A stretch of 64,000 nucleotides of DNA from Myxococcus terminator_A (GTDB lineage: Bacteria; Myxococcota; Myxococcia; Myxococcales; Myxococcaceae), in NCBI GenBank assembly GCA_049194865.1, contig JBLZWL010000129.1, positions 1-64,000 of the forward strand, read 5' to 3'. Below are positions 7,914-18,343 of this stretch, piece after piece. The notes beneath the pieces were generated by a model. The model saw nothing but the letters and a program-made list of their open reading frames with translations. It did not search any database and was not told where the DNA came from. Position 1 is the stretch's first letter. Each line of letters starts with the position of its first letter. Made by a program: the position numbers and the translations under genes.

Positions 7914-9068
7914 ATGTCGTCGAGTCCTCTCGTGTCTTGGAACACCCCTGCTCGCGCCGCCGCGCCCGCTGCCTCCTGGCGCGGGCTTGGGAGCCGCTGG
8001 CGTGGACCCGCGCTGGTACTGGCGGGCTACACGGTGCTCGCGCTCCTCTATGGCGCGCAGCTCTTCGTCTACCGCGCGTCGCGAGGCGAGCCCCCCAACA
8101 CCGGCGAGGCCCTGCTGACGGGCGCCATCGTCTGGTACTGCTGGGCGTTGCTCACGCCGTGCATCCTCGCGGTGGCGCGCCGGGTGGCCGCGACGGGGAA
8201 GCCCTGGCCCGTGCAGTTGGTGCTTCATGTGCCGCCGGGGCTGCTCTTCGCGGTGCTGCACCTGGCGCTCGTCGCGGGACTGCGTCAGCTCCTGCTGATG
8301 GCTGACGGTGGGGGGCGGGCGGCCTGGGCGCACTTCACGTGGATGCTGTCGAAGACGACGGACTTCGACCTGCTCGTCTACCTCTCCGTGGTGGGGCTCG
8401 ACGCGGCGCTGGGATATTCGCGGAGGATGCGCGAGGAGGCGGTGCGGGCTTCGATGCTCGAGGCTCAGCTCGCGCAGGCGCAGCTCCATCTCTTGCGCAG
8501 CCAGCTCCGTCCCCACTTCCTGTTCAACACGCTGCACGCCATCTCCACGCTGATGCATCGGGATGTGGAGTCGGCGGACCGCATGGTGGGGCAGCTCAGC
8601 GAGCTGCTGCGCGCGAGCCTGGAGCGGGACGGTCGCCACGAGGTGCCCCTGTCCGAGGAGCTGGAGTTGCTGTCGCCCTACCTCGACATCGAGCGCACCC
8701 GCTTCTCGGACCGGCTCCAGGTGGAGGTGGACGTGTCCCCGGAGGTGCGTGATGCCCTGGTGCCTCCGTTGCTGCTCCAGCCCCTGGTCGAGAACGCCAT
8801 TCGTCACGGCATCGCCCCGCGCCGGGGGCCGGGCCGTGTCTGGGTTCGAGTGCACCGCGACGGGGAGCGGCTGGCGCTGGAGGTGGGGGACGACGGCGTG
8901 GGGCCGCCCGTGGGAAGCACGGAGCTGAAGGAAGGCATTGGCCTGGGGTCCACGCGCGCGCGCCTGGAGCGGCTCCATGGTGCCGAGCAGTCGTTGACGT
9001 GGCGGGCTCATGCGCCGAGCGGCTTCGTCGTCTCGCTCTCATTGCCCTACCGGAGTGCCCGGCCATGA
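7914..9068 (+). CDS. LytS-type membrane sensor histidine kinase
   Basis: A 384-residue protein with several N-terminal transmembrane helices (about residues 30-165) and a His_kinase/HATPase region. The phospho-acceptor motif LRPHFLFNTLHAI places the histidine at residue 201. The N box is LVENAIRHG at 291-299, and a GDDGVGPP loop follows. The domain order is that of the LytS/YehU kinases, which phosphorylate LytTR regulators. It lies 55 bases after dapE, and its TGA overlaps the ATG of the LytTR gene (ATGA), so the two are translationally coupled. The membrane part has no recognised ligand domain. Confidence 0.85.
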   Translation: MSSSPLVSWNTPARAAAPAASWRGLGSRWRGPALVLAGYTVLALLYGAQLFVYRASRGEPPNTGEALLTGAIVWYCWALLTPCILAVARRVAATGKPWPVQLVLHVPPGLLFAVLHLALVAGLRQLLLMADGGGRAAWAHFTWMLSKTTDFDLLVYLSVVGLDAALGYSRRMREEAVRASMLEAQLAQAQLHLLRSQLRPHFLFNTLHAISTLMHRDVESADRMVGQLSELLRASLERDGRHEVPLSEELELLSPYLDIERTRFSDRLQVEVDVSPEVRDALVPPLLLQPLVENAIRHGIAPRRGPGRVWVRVHRDGERLALEVGDDGVGPPVGSTELKEGIGLGSTRARLERLHGAEQSLTWRAHAPSGFVVSLSLPYRSARP

Positions 9069-9838
9069 CGACGGTGCGCACGCTCATCGTCGATGACGAG
9101 CCGCTGGCCCGTGAGCGGCTTCGCATGCTCCTAGCCTCGGAGCCGGACCTGCATCCGGTGGCGGAGTGTGGTGACGGGCAGGAGGCCCTGGAGGTGCTGG
9201 CTCGGGAGCGGCCCGCGCTGGTCTTCCTGGACGTGGAGATGCCGGAGCGGGATGGCTTCGGGGTGCTGGCCGAGGCGTCGCTGGTGCCTCCGCCCGTCAT
9301 CGTCTTCGTGACGGCGTGGCCCCAGCACGCGCTGCGGGCCTTCGATGTCGCCGCGGTGGACTATCTGCTCAAGCCCTTCACGGTGGAGCGCTTCCGTCGC
9401 ACGCTGACGCGTGTGCGCGAGCGACTGGTCTCGCCTCCAGGCGACTTGCGTCAGCAGCTCCAGCGCTTGTTCCAGGAGCTGCGCCCGGAACCCGGGACTG
9501 GGTCCACCGAGCGACTGGTGGTGAAGACAGGGAGTCGGACGCTGCTGGTGCCCGTGGAGGACCTCGACTGGGTGGAGTCCGCCGGTAACTACGTCACGCT
9601 GCATGTCGGCGCGGAGGAGCACCTCTTGCGCGAGACGATGGCGGAGCTGGAGGCGCGGTTGCCGCCGCGTCGGTTCGCTCGGGTGCACCGCTCGGCGCTC
9701 GTGAATGTGGACCGCATCGTCTCGCTGTCACCCACGCTGTCGGGGGACCACCGGCTGGTGCTGCGCGATGGACAGGAGCTGACGTTGAGCCGCACGTACC
9801 GGGCCAGGCTGGAGCAGGTGCTCGGCCATCCGTTGTGA
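9065..9838 (+). CDS. LytTR-family response regulator
   Basis: A 257-residue response regulator. The receiver domain occupies residues 1-120 with the acidic pocket DDE (10-12), phosphorylated D56 in FLDVEMP, the threonine in VTAWP and the lysine in LLKPF. The C-terminal LytTR DNA-binding domain runs from about residue 150, with ESAGNYVTLH and RFARVHRSALVNVDRI. It is the partner of the kinase just upstream. Targets cannot be read from the sequence; LytTR proteins usually bind imperfect direct repeats. Confidence 0.9.
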   Translation: MTTVRTLIVDDEPLARERLRMLLASEPDLHPVAECGDGQEALEVLARERPALVFLDVEMPERDGFGVLAEASLVPPPVIVFVTAWPQHALRAFDVAAVDYLLKPFTVERFRRTLTRVRERLVSPPGDLRQQLQRLFQELRPEPGTGSTERLVVKTGSRTLLVPVEDLDWVESAGNYVTLHVGAEEHLLRETMAELEARLPPRRFARVHRSALVNVDRIVSLSPTLSGDHRLVLRDGQELTLSRTYRARLEQVLGHPL

Positions 9839-9851
9839 CGTGCGCATCTCT

Positions 9852-10028
9852 TCACTCCTCGTCGACGGCCAGCAGGTCTCCAGGGTCCGGGTCGTACTGG
9901 ATGAGGTCGCCCGGCTCGCATTCGAGGGCCATGCAGAGCTTGGACAGGTGCGTCTGGCTCACGCCGATCTGCTTCGCCTTCAGGCCTTTTCTGGCGAGCA
10001 CCTCGGCCAGCGTGATTCGAATCGGCAT
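9852..10028 (-). CDS. Shortened XRE/YozG-like DNA-binding protein
   Basis: A 58-residue protein that begins MPIRITLAEVLARKG and ends CMALECEPGDLIQYDPD. Those are the two ends of the small XRE regulators of the YozG type, which normally have about 70 residues. The middle, which should hold the recognition helix and the short segment before the last helix, appears to be missing about 15-20 residues. It overlaps the stop of an upstream remnant by TGATG. It may be a degraded regulator rather than a working one. Confidence 0.55.
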   Translation of the reverse strand: MPIRITLAEVLARKGLKAKQIGVSQTHLSKLCMALECEPGDLIQYDPDPGDLLAVDEE

Positions 10029-10147
10029 CAGAAGATCTCTTCGAGCTCGCTCTGCAGAGCGAAGGCATGCGTCAGGACGTTGGCGAGCAGCGTCAGCGCG
10101 AGGGGTTCGTCCTCGTCCAGCCTCGGCTCGTCCCCCGATTCCGCGTC
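10028..10147 (-). pseudogene. C-terminal remnant of a gene formerly upstream of the XRE regulator
   Basis: A 39-residue open frame without a good start codon ends in LLANVLTHAFALQSELEEIF and overlaps the XRE start as TGATG. The hydrophobic helix followed by a charged end looks like the tail of a small membrane protein. Small membrane proteins of the DUF2975 type often sit in this position before YozG-like regulators. The rest of the gene is absent, because a stop codon precedes this segment directly. The identity is an inference from position and composition. Confidence 0.4.
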
Positions 10148-10232
10148 TCATCCCAGCCGTCCCCCACGGGGCCGCTCCGTCCCTAGCCTTCCGCTCACCT
10201 GGGAGGCCCGTCGCCTCCCCTCGGAGGACGTC

Positions 10233-11387
10233 ATGAGGCCTGTCGTGTGTGTGGGATTGGCTGCGCTCGTCACGGCGTGCGCGGCCGGGAAGTCGGCGCG
10301 TGGAAGTGGAGACGCTGTCACCGCGGAGGAGGTACGCCGGTTCACCCATGCGGCCGTCACCGTCATGCAGGCGTATGACCTGGAGAGCCGCTTCCATGAG
10401 GCCGCCGCGCTGGGGCGGTTCGCCAGTGAGCGGGCTCGACTCCTGGGGGACCTGGGCGGCGAGGCCCGCCTCCAAGCCGAGCTGGGCCGCGTCCTGTCCC
10501 GCCAGCTCCGCCATGAGCCCGGAATGGATGCGGGCGCTGTCCTGGACCTGTTGCGTCGAGCACGTCGGCTCGCGGAGGACTCGGGGGACGCGCGCGCCCG
10601 GGTGGCCGCGCTGGATGCCGAGGGCATGTTCCACTACTTCGACAAGCTCCTGGCGGGGAAGGGCGAGTGGGCGCCCATCGTCGCTCTCTTCGAGCAGGCC
10701 CGGGCCCTGGCCGAGTCCTCCGGAGACACGCGCGGGCACACCGAGGCGCTCTTCCACCTGGGCCTCACCCAACAGTTCCAGGGGGACCCCGCGGGCGCGA
10801 AGGCCTCCTTCGAGCACTCCCTGGCGCTGGCCCGGACGTCGCGAGACGCGCTGATGGAGTCCTACGCCCTGCGGCACCTCGCGGGGCTCGCGGAGGACAG
10901 GGGGGAGCTGCACCTGGCCCTGGAGCAGTTCGAGGAGTCGCTGCGCCTGAGGGAGCAGGTGGGCTTCCGCACCGGGCAGGTGTTCGCGCTCGTCACGGTG
11001 GCCCTGGTCCGCTCCCGGCTCGAGCCCAAGGGCACCTCCGCGCTGGAGCCCGCGCGCAAGGCGCTGGAGCTGGCCCTGGAGCTGAAGGACCCGTCGGGCG
11101 AGCGCGAGGCCCGAGCCGCCCTGGGCCGCATCCACCTGCGCCGCGAGGACGCCACCGCCGCGCTCCCCTTGCTGGAGCAGTCCCTCTCCAACGCGGAGTC
11201 CCATGAGGACTGGCTCTCGACGGTGGAGCTGCTGCTGGAGGTGACGCGGGCCCACGCCCTGCGCGGCGAGCGGGCCCGCGTCGAGGAGCGGCTGCGACAG
11301 GCACGCGCTGTGGCGAAGGCGCATGGGTTGACGGAGTCGCTCGCGCGGGTGGAGCAGGTCGAACGCGAGCTGGCTCACGCACCGTGA
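10233..11387 (+). CDS. TPR-repeat lipoprotein
   Basis: A 384-residue lipoprotein with signal peptide MRPVVCVGLAALVTAC; VTAC is the lipobox. The rest is helical and built from tetratricopeptide repeats, clearest at EALFHLGLTQQFQGDPAGAK, ALRHLAGLAEDRGELHLAL and AARAALGRIHLRREDATAAL. TPR arrays mediate protein-protein contact; nothing shows the partner. GGAGGACGTC before ATG 10233 is a strong ribosome binding site. It stands alone between the XRE remnant and the histone-like gene. Confidence 0.75.
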   Translation: MRPVVCVGLAALVTACAAGKSARGSGDAVTAEEVRRFTHAAVTVMQAYDLESRFHEAAALGRFASERARLLGDLGGEARLQAELGRVLSRQLRHEPGMDAGAVLDLLRRARRLAEDSGDARARVAALDAEGMFHYFDKLLAGKGEWAPIVALFEQARALAESSGDTRGHTEALFHLGLTQQFQGDPAGAKASFEHSLALARTSRDALMESYALRHLAGLAEDRGELHLALEQFEESLRLREQVGFRTGQVFALVTVALVRSRLEPKGTSALEPARKALELALELKDPSGEREARAALGRIHLRREDATAALPLLEQSLSNAESHEDWLSTVELLLEVTRAHALRGERARVEERLRQARAVAKAHGLTESLARVEQVERELAHAP

Positions 11388-11515
11388 TGCGTGAAGGCTG
11401 ACGCGCCATTCGTCCGCTGTTGTTCATCTGCGCGAGGGGGGTGGCTCTCATCGCGTGCGCACAGGCGTACGCTGTGGGTCGTAATGCAGGCAGCTTCCCT
11501 CACCGAGGAGTTGGA

Positions 11516-11923
11516 ATGACTCACGAGACCGTCAATTCGCAGATCACCGATGCCATCGCGCCCTCTGACCTGGGCGTGGCTTCCGATACGTCGTCCTCGA
11601 CGCGCAAGTCGTCCACGCGTCGGCGCCGTGTCACGAAGAAGGCCGCTGGCCGCACCGGTGCCCGTGCGAAGAAGACCACCTCGCGCCGTGCCTCCGCGAA
11701 GCGGGGCAAGACCGCCGCTCGCAAGTCGACGACGCGCAAGACGGCCAAGCGGAAGACCGCTGTCCGGGGGACGCGCAAGGGTGCTCGCAAGGCCACCACG
11801 CGCAGGACGGCGGCCGCCGGTCGCACCGCGCGCAAGAGCCCGGCCCGGAAGAAGGCCACCACCCGTGGCGCCGCGCGCAAGGGAGCCCGGAAGACCCCCG
11901 CCCGCCGCACGACGCGCCGCTAG
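11516..11923 (+). CDS. Histone H1-like Lys/Arg/Ala-rich DNA-binding protein
   Basis: A 135-residue protein. The first 45 residues are neutral to acidic (MTHETVNSQITDAIAPSD). The remainder is made almost wholly of Lys, Arg, Ala and Thr in irregular motifs such as AARKSTTRKTAKRKTA, ARKGARK and RRTTRR. This composition is that of bacterial histone H1-like proteins (HctB type and similar), which bind DNA without sequence preference and compact the nucleoid. ATG 11516 has GAGGAG at good spacing. The gene is monocistronic and ends at a strong bidirectional terminator. Confidence 0.75.
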   Translation: MTHETVNSQITDAIAPSDLGVASDTSSSTRKSSTRRRRVTKKAAGRTGARAKKTTSRRASAKRGKTAARKSTTRKTAKRKTAVRGTRKGARKATTRRTAAAGRTARKSPARKKATTRGAARKGARKTPARRTTRR

Positions 11924-11941
11924 TCGCCGCCTCGCACGCAA

Positions 11942-11973
11942 GCGGGGACCCCCTCCAAGTACAGGGTCCCCGC
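11942..11973. terminator. Bidirectional terminator between convergent genes
   Basis: A perfect 10-bp stem, GCGGGGACCC / GGGTCCCCGC, closes a 12-nt loop. It sits 18 bases after the histone-like gene and 7 bases before the end of the convergent lipoprotein gene, so it can serve both. There is no clear T run on either side. Confidence 0.6.
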
Positions 11974-11980
11974 CGCGTGC

Positions 11981-13552
11981 TCAGCGCTTCATGCGCAGCA
12001 GGAACAAATCACTGCGCGCGGGCGCCCTGCGGCCGGTGCCGAAGTCCGACTCCCGGTCTGTGTGACCGAAGAGCAGGGCATCGCCGTCCGGGAGCACCTC
12101 CACGAAGCGGATGTCCTCCACGCCATACAGCTCGCCTCGAGGCCGAGGCGGGTCTGACAGATACAAGCGCAACCCGAGCGACGCGCCATCCGCGCCGTAG
12201 CGCAGCGCCACGGGTTGCGCCGAGCCGAGTCCGTCCGGCCCGGACGCGCCATCCACGATGAGCGAGTAGGTGAACCCGGCGATGACGAGCCCGCCCGAGG
12301 GCTCCACGCCCAGCGCTCCCGCCTGAAGGCCATCGCCCAGGTTGCGACTCCATCGCTCCTTGCCCTTGGCATCCGCCGACACCAGGAACGGGCTGGCCCG
12401 GTACACGTGGCCCTGCAGCTTCGACGTGCCCCACGACACCGTGCCCAGGAAGGAGCCCAGCGCCACCACCGTGCCCTGGCCGTCCACGCCCACGTCGCTC
12501 ACGGTGCCTCGGGCCTGGGCCAGCGGCCTCGCCCACGCCAGGGCGCCGGTCGCCTCGTACACGGCGACGAAGGGGCTGCCATCCTGCGCCGCCTCCGTGC
12601 GCTGGGTGCCGAAGCGGGCCGCGCCCACATATCTCCCGCCCACCACCATCCTGTCCTGCGCGTCGCGCGCCAGGGTGGTCACCGTCACCCGCGAGTCCGA
12701 GCCCTCCGCCCGGCCGACGGACAGCGCGCGCTCGGGCTTGCCGTCCACCGAGTACGTCACCACCACCGCGCCAGAGCCCGCCACGCCGCCGCCGAAGTCC
12801 GTCGCGCCCGAGGTGTTGAACGCCACCATCGGCCGTCCCTGGGCATCCAGCACCAGGTCCGCCACCGTGGCGTCTCTCCCTGGAACAGTCGCCGACCAGA
12901 GGACCTGGCCCGCCGGGTCCAGGCGGACGAGGAAGGCGCCCTCGCCCAGCTCCAGCGGCTCGAAGTCCACCAGCCCCCGGGCATCCACCGCCACGAAGAG
13001 GCCGCCCTCGGGCGCCGGGGCGACGCGGGCATTCACATCCGCGCGCAGCGACGCGGGCGTCTCCGCCACGCGCACCGGGTAGCTCCGCGTCCACCGCATC
13101 TCGCCCGTCGAGGCGCGCCGCGCGAGCGTCAGCCGCACCGTGTTGTCCGTGGGTTGACGCTCCTGCAGGTCGTCCAGCTCGTAGAGGGCCGCGGTGAGGA
13201 GGTCCCCATTCGCATCCATCGACGCGCCGAGCGCCAGGTCATCCTGGGCGGTGCCCTCGCGCGCCAGCCACAGCGTGCTCCCCGGCGTCGCCGGAGGAGG
13301 AGGTGGTGGCGGCTCCACCGGCGGCGGACCGCCCGCATCCGGAGTCCCCGTGTCCGGAGTCTCCTCGGGAGGTGGAGTCCCCGCGTCGTCTTCCTCCGAA
13401 GGTGTCTCCTGCGCGGGACAGTCGTTCCGCGAAGGGTTCGGACAATCAGGAGGCGTCTCGGCCTCCGCGTCATCACACCCCGTCACCAACCCCGCCCATC
13501 CCAGCGCTGTCGCGATTGCGACAGTCCGGAACCACCGCCGCCCTGGATGCAT
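11981..13552 (-). CDS. Beta-propeller-like lipoprotein with acidic/proline linker
   Basis: A 523-residue lipoprotein. The signal peptide ends at LGWAGLVTGC. It is followed by a linker rich in Pro, Glu, Asp and Thr (about residues 30-95, including seven consecutive prolines). The remainder consists of repeats such as GEGAFLVRLDPAGQVLWS, GSPFVAVYEATGALAWARP and RASPFLVSADAKGKERWS. They resemble the delta-60/SBBP-type propeller repeats common in myxobacterial surface lipoproteins. ATG 13552 is preceded by GAGGGGG. It is probably exposed at the cell surface; the ligand is unknown. Confidence 0.75.
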   Translation of the reverse strand: MHPGRRWFRTVAIATALGWAGLVTGCDDAEAETPPDCPNPSRNDCPAQETPSEEDDAGTPPPEETPDTGTPDAGGPPPVEPPPPPPPATPGSTLWLAREGTAQDDLALGASMDANGDLLTAALYELDDLQERQPTDNTVRLTLARRASTGEMRWTRSYPVRVAETPASLRADVNARVAPAPEGGLFVAVDARGLVDFEPLELGEGAFLVRLDPAGQVLWSATVPGRDATVADLVLDAQGRPMVAFNTSGATDFGGGVAGSGAVVVTYSVDGKPERALSVGRAEGSDSRVTVTTLARDAQDRMVVGGRYVGAARFGTQRTEAAQDGSPFVAVYEATGALAWARPLAQARGTVSDVGVDGQGTVVALGSFLGTVSWGTSKLQGHVYRASPFLVSADAKGKERWSRNLGDGLQAGALGVEPSGGLVIAGFTYSLIVDGASGPDGLGSAQPVALRYGADGASLGLRLYLSDPPRPRGELYGVEDIRFVEVLPDGDALLFGHTDRESDFGTGRRAPARSDLFLLRMKR

Positions 13553-13741
13553 GAAGCCCCCTCGCCCTTCCGAGGGTCTCCACGCTGGTAGGTGCCAGCA
13601 ATACCGTGTGCGACGTCTGCCCGCCCGCCCGCTTCGAGCCGCGCGCCCGCTCATGCGCGAGGCGCGCGCGTGCCTCGCATGCACACCGGACGTCTCCTGT
13701 GAGGGAGGCGCGCTTCCCACGTCGGGCAACGCGCGCGCCCT

Positions 13742-15010
13742 TCAGCGCCAGAAGCCCACGGACAAGCCGACGTTGGTGTAGCGGCTCGCCAGGTCGAACG
13801 AGGCGCTGATGGACCAGTCCTCCCAGTAGCGCAGGATGAAGACCTCGAAGCCGCCGGTGAGGTGGGGGCGCGGCGGCCGGCCGTCGAAGGGCGAGGGCTC
13901 CGCGTACACACCTGCTCGCAGCCGAATCATCCCCTGCACCGTGTCGTGCTCCACGCCCAGCCGGGGGGCGAACTCGGAGCCGGAGCCCACGCGCTCCTCC
14001 TGCGCCGTCGAGGCGAAGGTGCGCAGCGGCACCGCGTTGTCCACGCCGGACAAGAGGTCCACCTGCGCGCTGATGAGCCACCGTCCCGCCGGAGCATCCC
14101 GCGGCTCCTCCTCCGGCACCGGCAGCGCATCCCCTTCGACGACGAGCTGTCGCCGGGCGGCGGGAGACAGGCGGTTGTAGCGCTCAGCGCCCTCGCCCAG
14201 CCGCCAGCTCGCGCCCACCGACAGCACCGCTGGGGACACCACCGCGCCGAACAGCGTCCGGTCCGCCAGCACGGGCGCCTGGCCCTCCTCGCGCCGCCAG
14301 TCCGCCACGACTTCCGGACGCACCGTCACTCCCAGTCGCCAGGGGCGCCCATGCGGGCGGTACAGCATGTCCACCGCCACGCCCGTGTCGCCGTAGCGCA
14401 GCTCCGTCCCGCCCGACGCCAGCCGGAAGGACGCCTGCGCCGCGTAGATGCCCAGCGCGAGGATGAAGTCGTCCTGTCCGAAAGACACCGCTCCGGCCAG
14501 CACCGACTGCGTCATCGACACGCGGATGCGCTCGCTGTCGCCCGCGCAGGCCTCCGTCGCGCAGTAGGTGACGGCGCTGTTGCGCAGCGCGAAGCCGATG
14601 CCGAAGCGCTTGTACTGCAACAGCAGGCCGCCCAGCAGCTGGCGCCGGTCCTGCGACTCGTCCGGGCGCCCGTCGTTGTCCACGTCGCGCCCGCGGGAGC
14701 TGGTGAAGGGCAGGTCCAACCAGGACAGGGTGACGCCCAGGTCCCAGTCCTTCTCCAGCGCGGCGCCCCGGTGGGCCAGCGCCGCCAGGTTGCTGGGAAA
14801 CCCCGCCGCGCCCTCGGCGATGCCCACGTAGGCACCGCCCAGCGCCACCACGCGCGCCGAGCCCAGGAGCGCGCCGGGGTTGAAGTACAGCCGCTCCGGA
14901 CGCGGCTCGGTGGGCTGCTCATCCTGCGCCCGGGCCGCGGGCGAAAGGCCCAGCACCGCGCATCCACCGAGCGCGCGAAGCCATCTGTTCCACCGCGTCG
15001 AGCCGCCCAT
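13742..15010 (-). CDS. Outer-membrane beta-barrel protein
   Basis: A 422-residue exported protein. The leader MGGSTRWNRWLRALGG ends in a typical PAARAQ cleavage site. After it come ALGGAYVGIAEGAAGFPSNLAALAH, the start common to OmpP1/FadL-like and PorV-like barrels, and then alternating beta strands to a terminal SVGFWR with an aromatic residue near the end. These features indicate an outer-membrane barrel that may carry hydrophobic compounds. ATG 15010 gives the cleanest signal peptide. GTG 15058 is an alternative that would overlap the stop of the upstream dehydratase gene as GTGA and be coupled to it. Confidence 0.7.
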   Translation of the reverse strand: MGGSTRWNRWLRALGGCAVLGLSPAARAQDEQPTEPRPERLYFNPGALLGSARVVALGGAYVGIAEGAAGFPSNLAALAHRGAALEKDWDLGVTLSWLDLPFTSSRGRDVDNDGRPDESQDRRQLLGGLLLQYKRFGIGFALRNSAVTYCATEACAGDSERIRVSMTQSVLAGAVSFGQDDFILALGIYAAQASFRLASGGTELRYGDTGVAVDMLYRPHGRPWRLGVTVRPEVVADWRREEGQAPVLADRTLFGAVVSPAVLSVGASWRLGEGAERYNRLSPAARRQLVVEGDALPVPEEEPRDAPAGRWLISAQVDLLSGVDNAVPLRTFASTAQEERVGSGSEFAPRLGVEHDTVQGMIRLRAGVYAEPSPFDGRPPRPHLTGGFEVFILRYWEDWSISASFDLASRYTNVGLSVGFWR

Positions 15011-15054
15011 CCTGGAGTCCGTCACGTCGTTGGAGGCACTCACCGCGAAGGGAC

Positions 15055-15366
15055 TCACTGCGCCCGCACGACCTCGGCGAAGAGCCGGTCGGAGTCCGCC
15101 GCCAGGGCGGTGTCGCGGAAGGTGAGGCCCCCGGCGTCATGGGTGACGAGCGCCAGCGTCACCTTGCGCCAGCGGATGTCGATGTCCGGGTGGTGGTCCG
15201 CCTTCTCCGCCGCCTGGGCCACCTTCTCCACGAAGGCGATGCCCGCCAGGAAGGAGGGCGCCTCGAAGGTGCGGCGAATCATCCCGCCTTCGAGCTTCCA
15301 GTCGGGGTGCTGGGCGAGGAAGGACGTGAGCGCCTCGGGAGCGAGCAGGGTGCGGTCTTGGGCCAT
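15055..15366 (-). CDS. phhB: Pterin-4a-carbinolamine dehydratase
   Basis: A 103-residue protein with the family signature EKADHHPDIDIRW (DHHPD at 57-61) and the conserved ALVTHDAGGLTFRD. The enzyme dehydrates 4a-hydroxytetrahydrobiopterin formed by aromatic amino acid hydroxylases and so recycles the cofactor. AAGGAG before ATG 15366 fixes the start. No phenylalanine hydroxylase gene is visible in the window. The next gene encodes an outer-membrane protein and starts at or just after its stop. Confidence 0.85.
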   Translation of the reverse strand: MAQDRTLLAPEALTSFLAQHPDWKLEGGMIRRTFEAPSFLAGIAFVEKVAQAAEKADHHPDIDIRWRKVTLALVTHDAGGLTFRDTALAADSDRLFAEVVRAQ

Positions 15367-15421
15367 GATGACTCCTTCATATCCGCTCTCGCGCCCGAGG
15401 GAAGCCATCCGTACGGTGACG

Positions 15422-16800
15422 TCAGGGGGTGGACGTCCACGGGTAGATGCGCAGCTCGGGAATCACGTCGTGTCTCACCGTCCAGGTGAAATGGTCCGAG
15501 ATGCGCGTAACGCCAGGGTTCACTCCGGCGCCGGGCAGCAACACGAGCAACAACTCGCCACGCTCCGAGTCCCAGCGCGGAGTGGCGCGGAACTCCGAGC
15601 TCGTGAGGGAGGTGACGACGGGCAGGGTGGGGCCGTACCGCAGCTCCGGCGGGGAGACGGAGAGGCCCGGGTCCAGGGGCAGCTCGCCTGCTTCCTGGAG
15701 GCCGTGTCCGGCCGTCACCGTGTAGCGGAGCAGGACGCTGCTGAACCCCTGCCCGGACGAGCGCATCACTCGCATCCACAGCACGCCCTCTCCGTAGCCA
15801 AGGGGCTCTCCGGTGACGGGCGTGCAGGGCTTGCCCGGGACGGGCACGTAGGTGTCCTGGGCGCCGAGCTGGAAGGGACAGGCCCACGTGCGCGCGACGA
15901 AGGTCACCGGCTCTTGAAGCCGGTGCACCAGCCAGAGCGTCGTGTCCGCGCGCAGCGCTATCACTTGCGTACCATCCGGACTGAAGGTCAGCCCGGGCAG
16001 CCCGGCCCACTCGGACGTCGGTACGGCGAGGACGCCCGTGCCCTCGCGGAAGATGTAGCGGTACACGGTGGTGGCATCCACCAGCACGTACTCATCCTCC
16101 GTGGCCAGCCGCGTGTGCGGGGTGGTGTCCATGCTCGCGTTGAGCGGGAAGGGCGCGGTGCCGGTGAGGACGAGGGGGCCGGTGCCCGGGTCGACGTAGC
16201 GGCGCACCTGGCCTTCGAACAGCGACCACACCACGTCACCGACGACGGCGACGGCGGGGTTGCGAGCCTGTCCCACCGGCTGCTCCTGCTCGCCTGACTC
16301 CCGGAAGGCCCGGCCATCGCAGACCCAGGTGCCGCCGCGCGTGCGCGCCAGGTGCAGACACTCGGCCTTGTTGGTCACCCGCGCCACGGAGGGGCGCTGG
16401 CGCTCGTCCTCCGCCACGTACACGTCGAACTGCTGCAGGCTGCCCACCGGCGCGAAGGAGACGATGAGGTGGTAGCGGCCCGTCATCGTCGGCGTGAAGC
16501 GGACGTTGGCCATCCAGGTCCACGAGTTCACCGTCGCCGTGGCTTCCACGGGGAGGTTGTTGGGGTCCTGGACCTCGACGGTGACGGACTCGGGGACCGC
16601 GTCTCCCGCGCGGCCACAGTCCATGTTCGTGGCGGCGGAGACGAGCAGCGCCACGGGCTGGCCCAACGGAGCGAGCAGGGTCGGCGCCGTGCTGGTGCCG
16701 CCTTGGATGCAGTCCCCTGGGACCGGGTCGCCGGGGCAGCCCGCCCCGAGGACCAGGGCGAGCACGATGGCGGCGAGCCGACTCGCACGCGCCGCCCGGC

Positions 16801-16804
<4 letters not shown>
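15422..16804 (-). CDS. Lipoprotein of unknown function
   Basis: A 460-residue lipoprotein whose leader LAAIVLALVLGAGC ends in a loose lipobox. The N-terminal part has an Ig-like segment (PVEATATVNSWTWMANVRFTP). The rest is built of beta-rich repeats, one of them LTFSPDGTQVIALRAD, that suggest a propeller. Several cysteines are present. Its ATG overlaps the TGA of glpK (ATGA), so it is co-translated with glycerol kinase, an unexpected pairing. No catalytic motif was seen. Confidence 0.7.
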
Positions 16805-18291
<1,487 letters not shown>

Positions 18292-18296
18292 GGGGT

Positions 18297-18334
18297 GGGT
18301 CCTCCCAAAGATTGACGGCGCGTTGGGAGGACCC
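18297..18334 (-). promoter_or_regulatory. Hairpin covering the glpK ribosome binding site
   Basis: A perfect 12-bp inverted repeat, GGGTCCTCCCAA / TTGGGAGGACCC, has a 14-nt loop and ends five bases before the glpK start. In the mRNA the 3' arm contains the GGGAGGA Shine-Dalgarno sequence. Only ACCCC follows the stem, so it lacks the U tract of an intrinsic terminator. It may limit glpK translation or end transcription of the upstream lipoprotein gene. Confidence 0.6.
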
Positions 18335-18343
18335 TACTCCACG

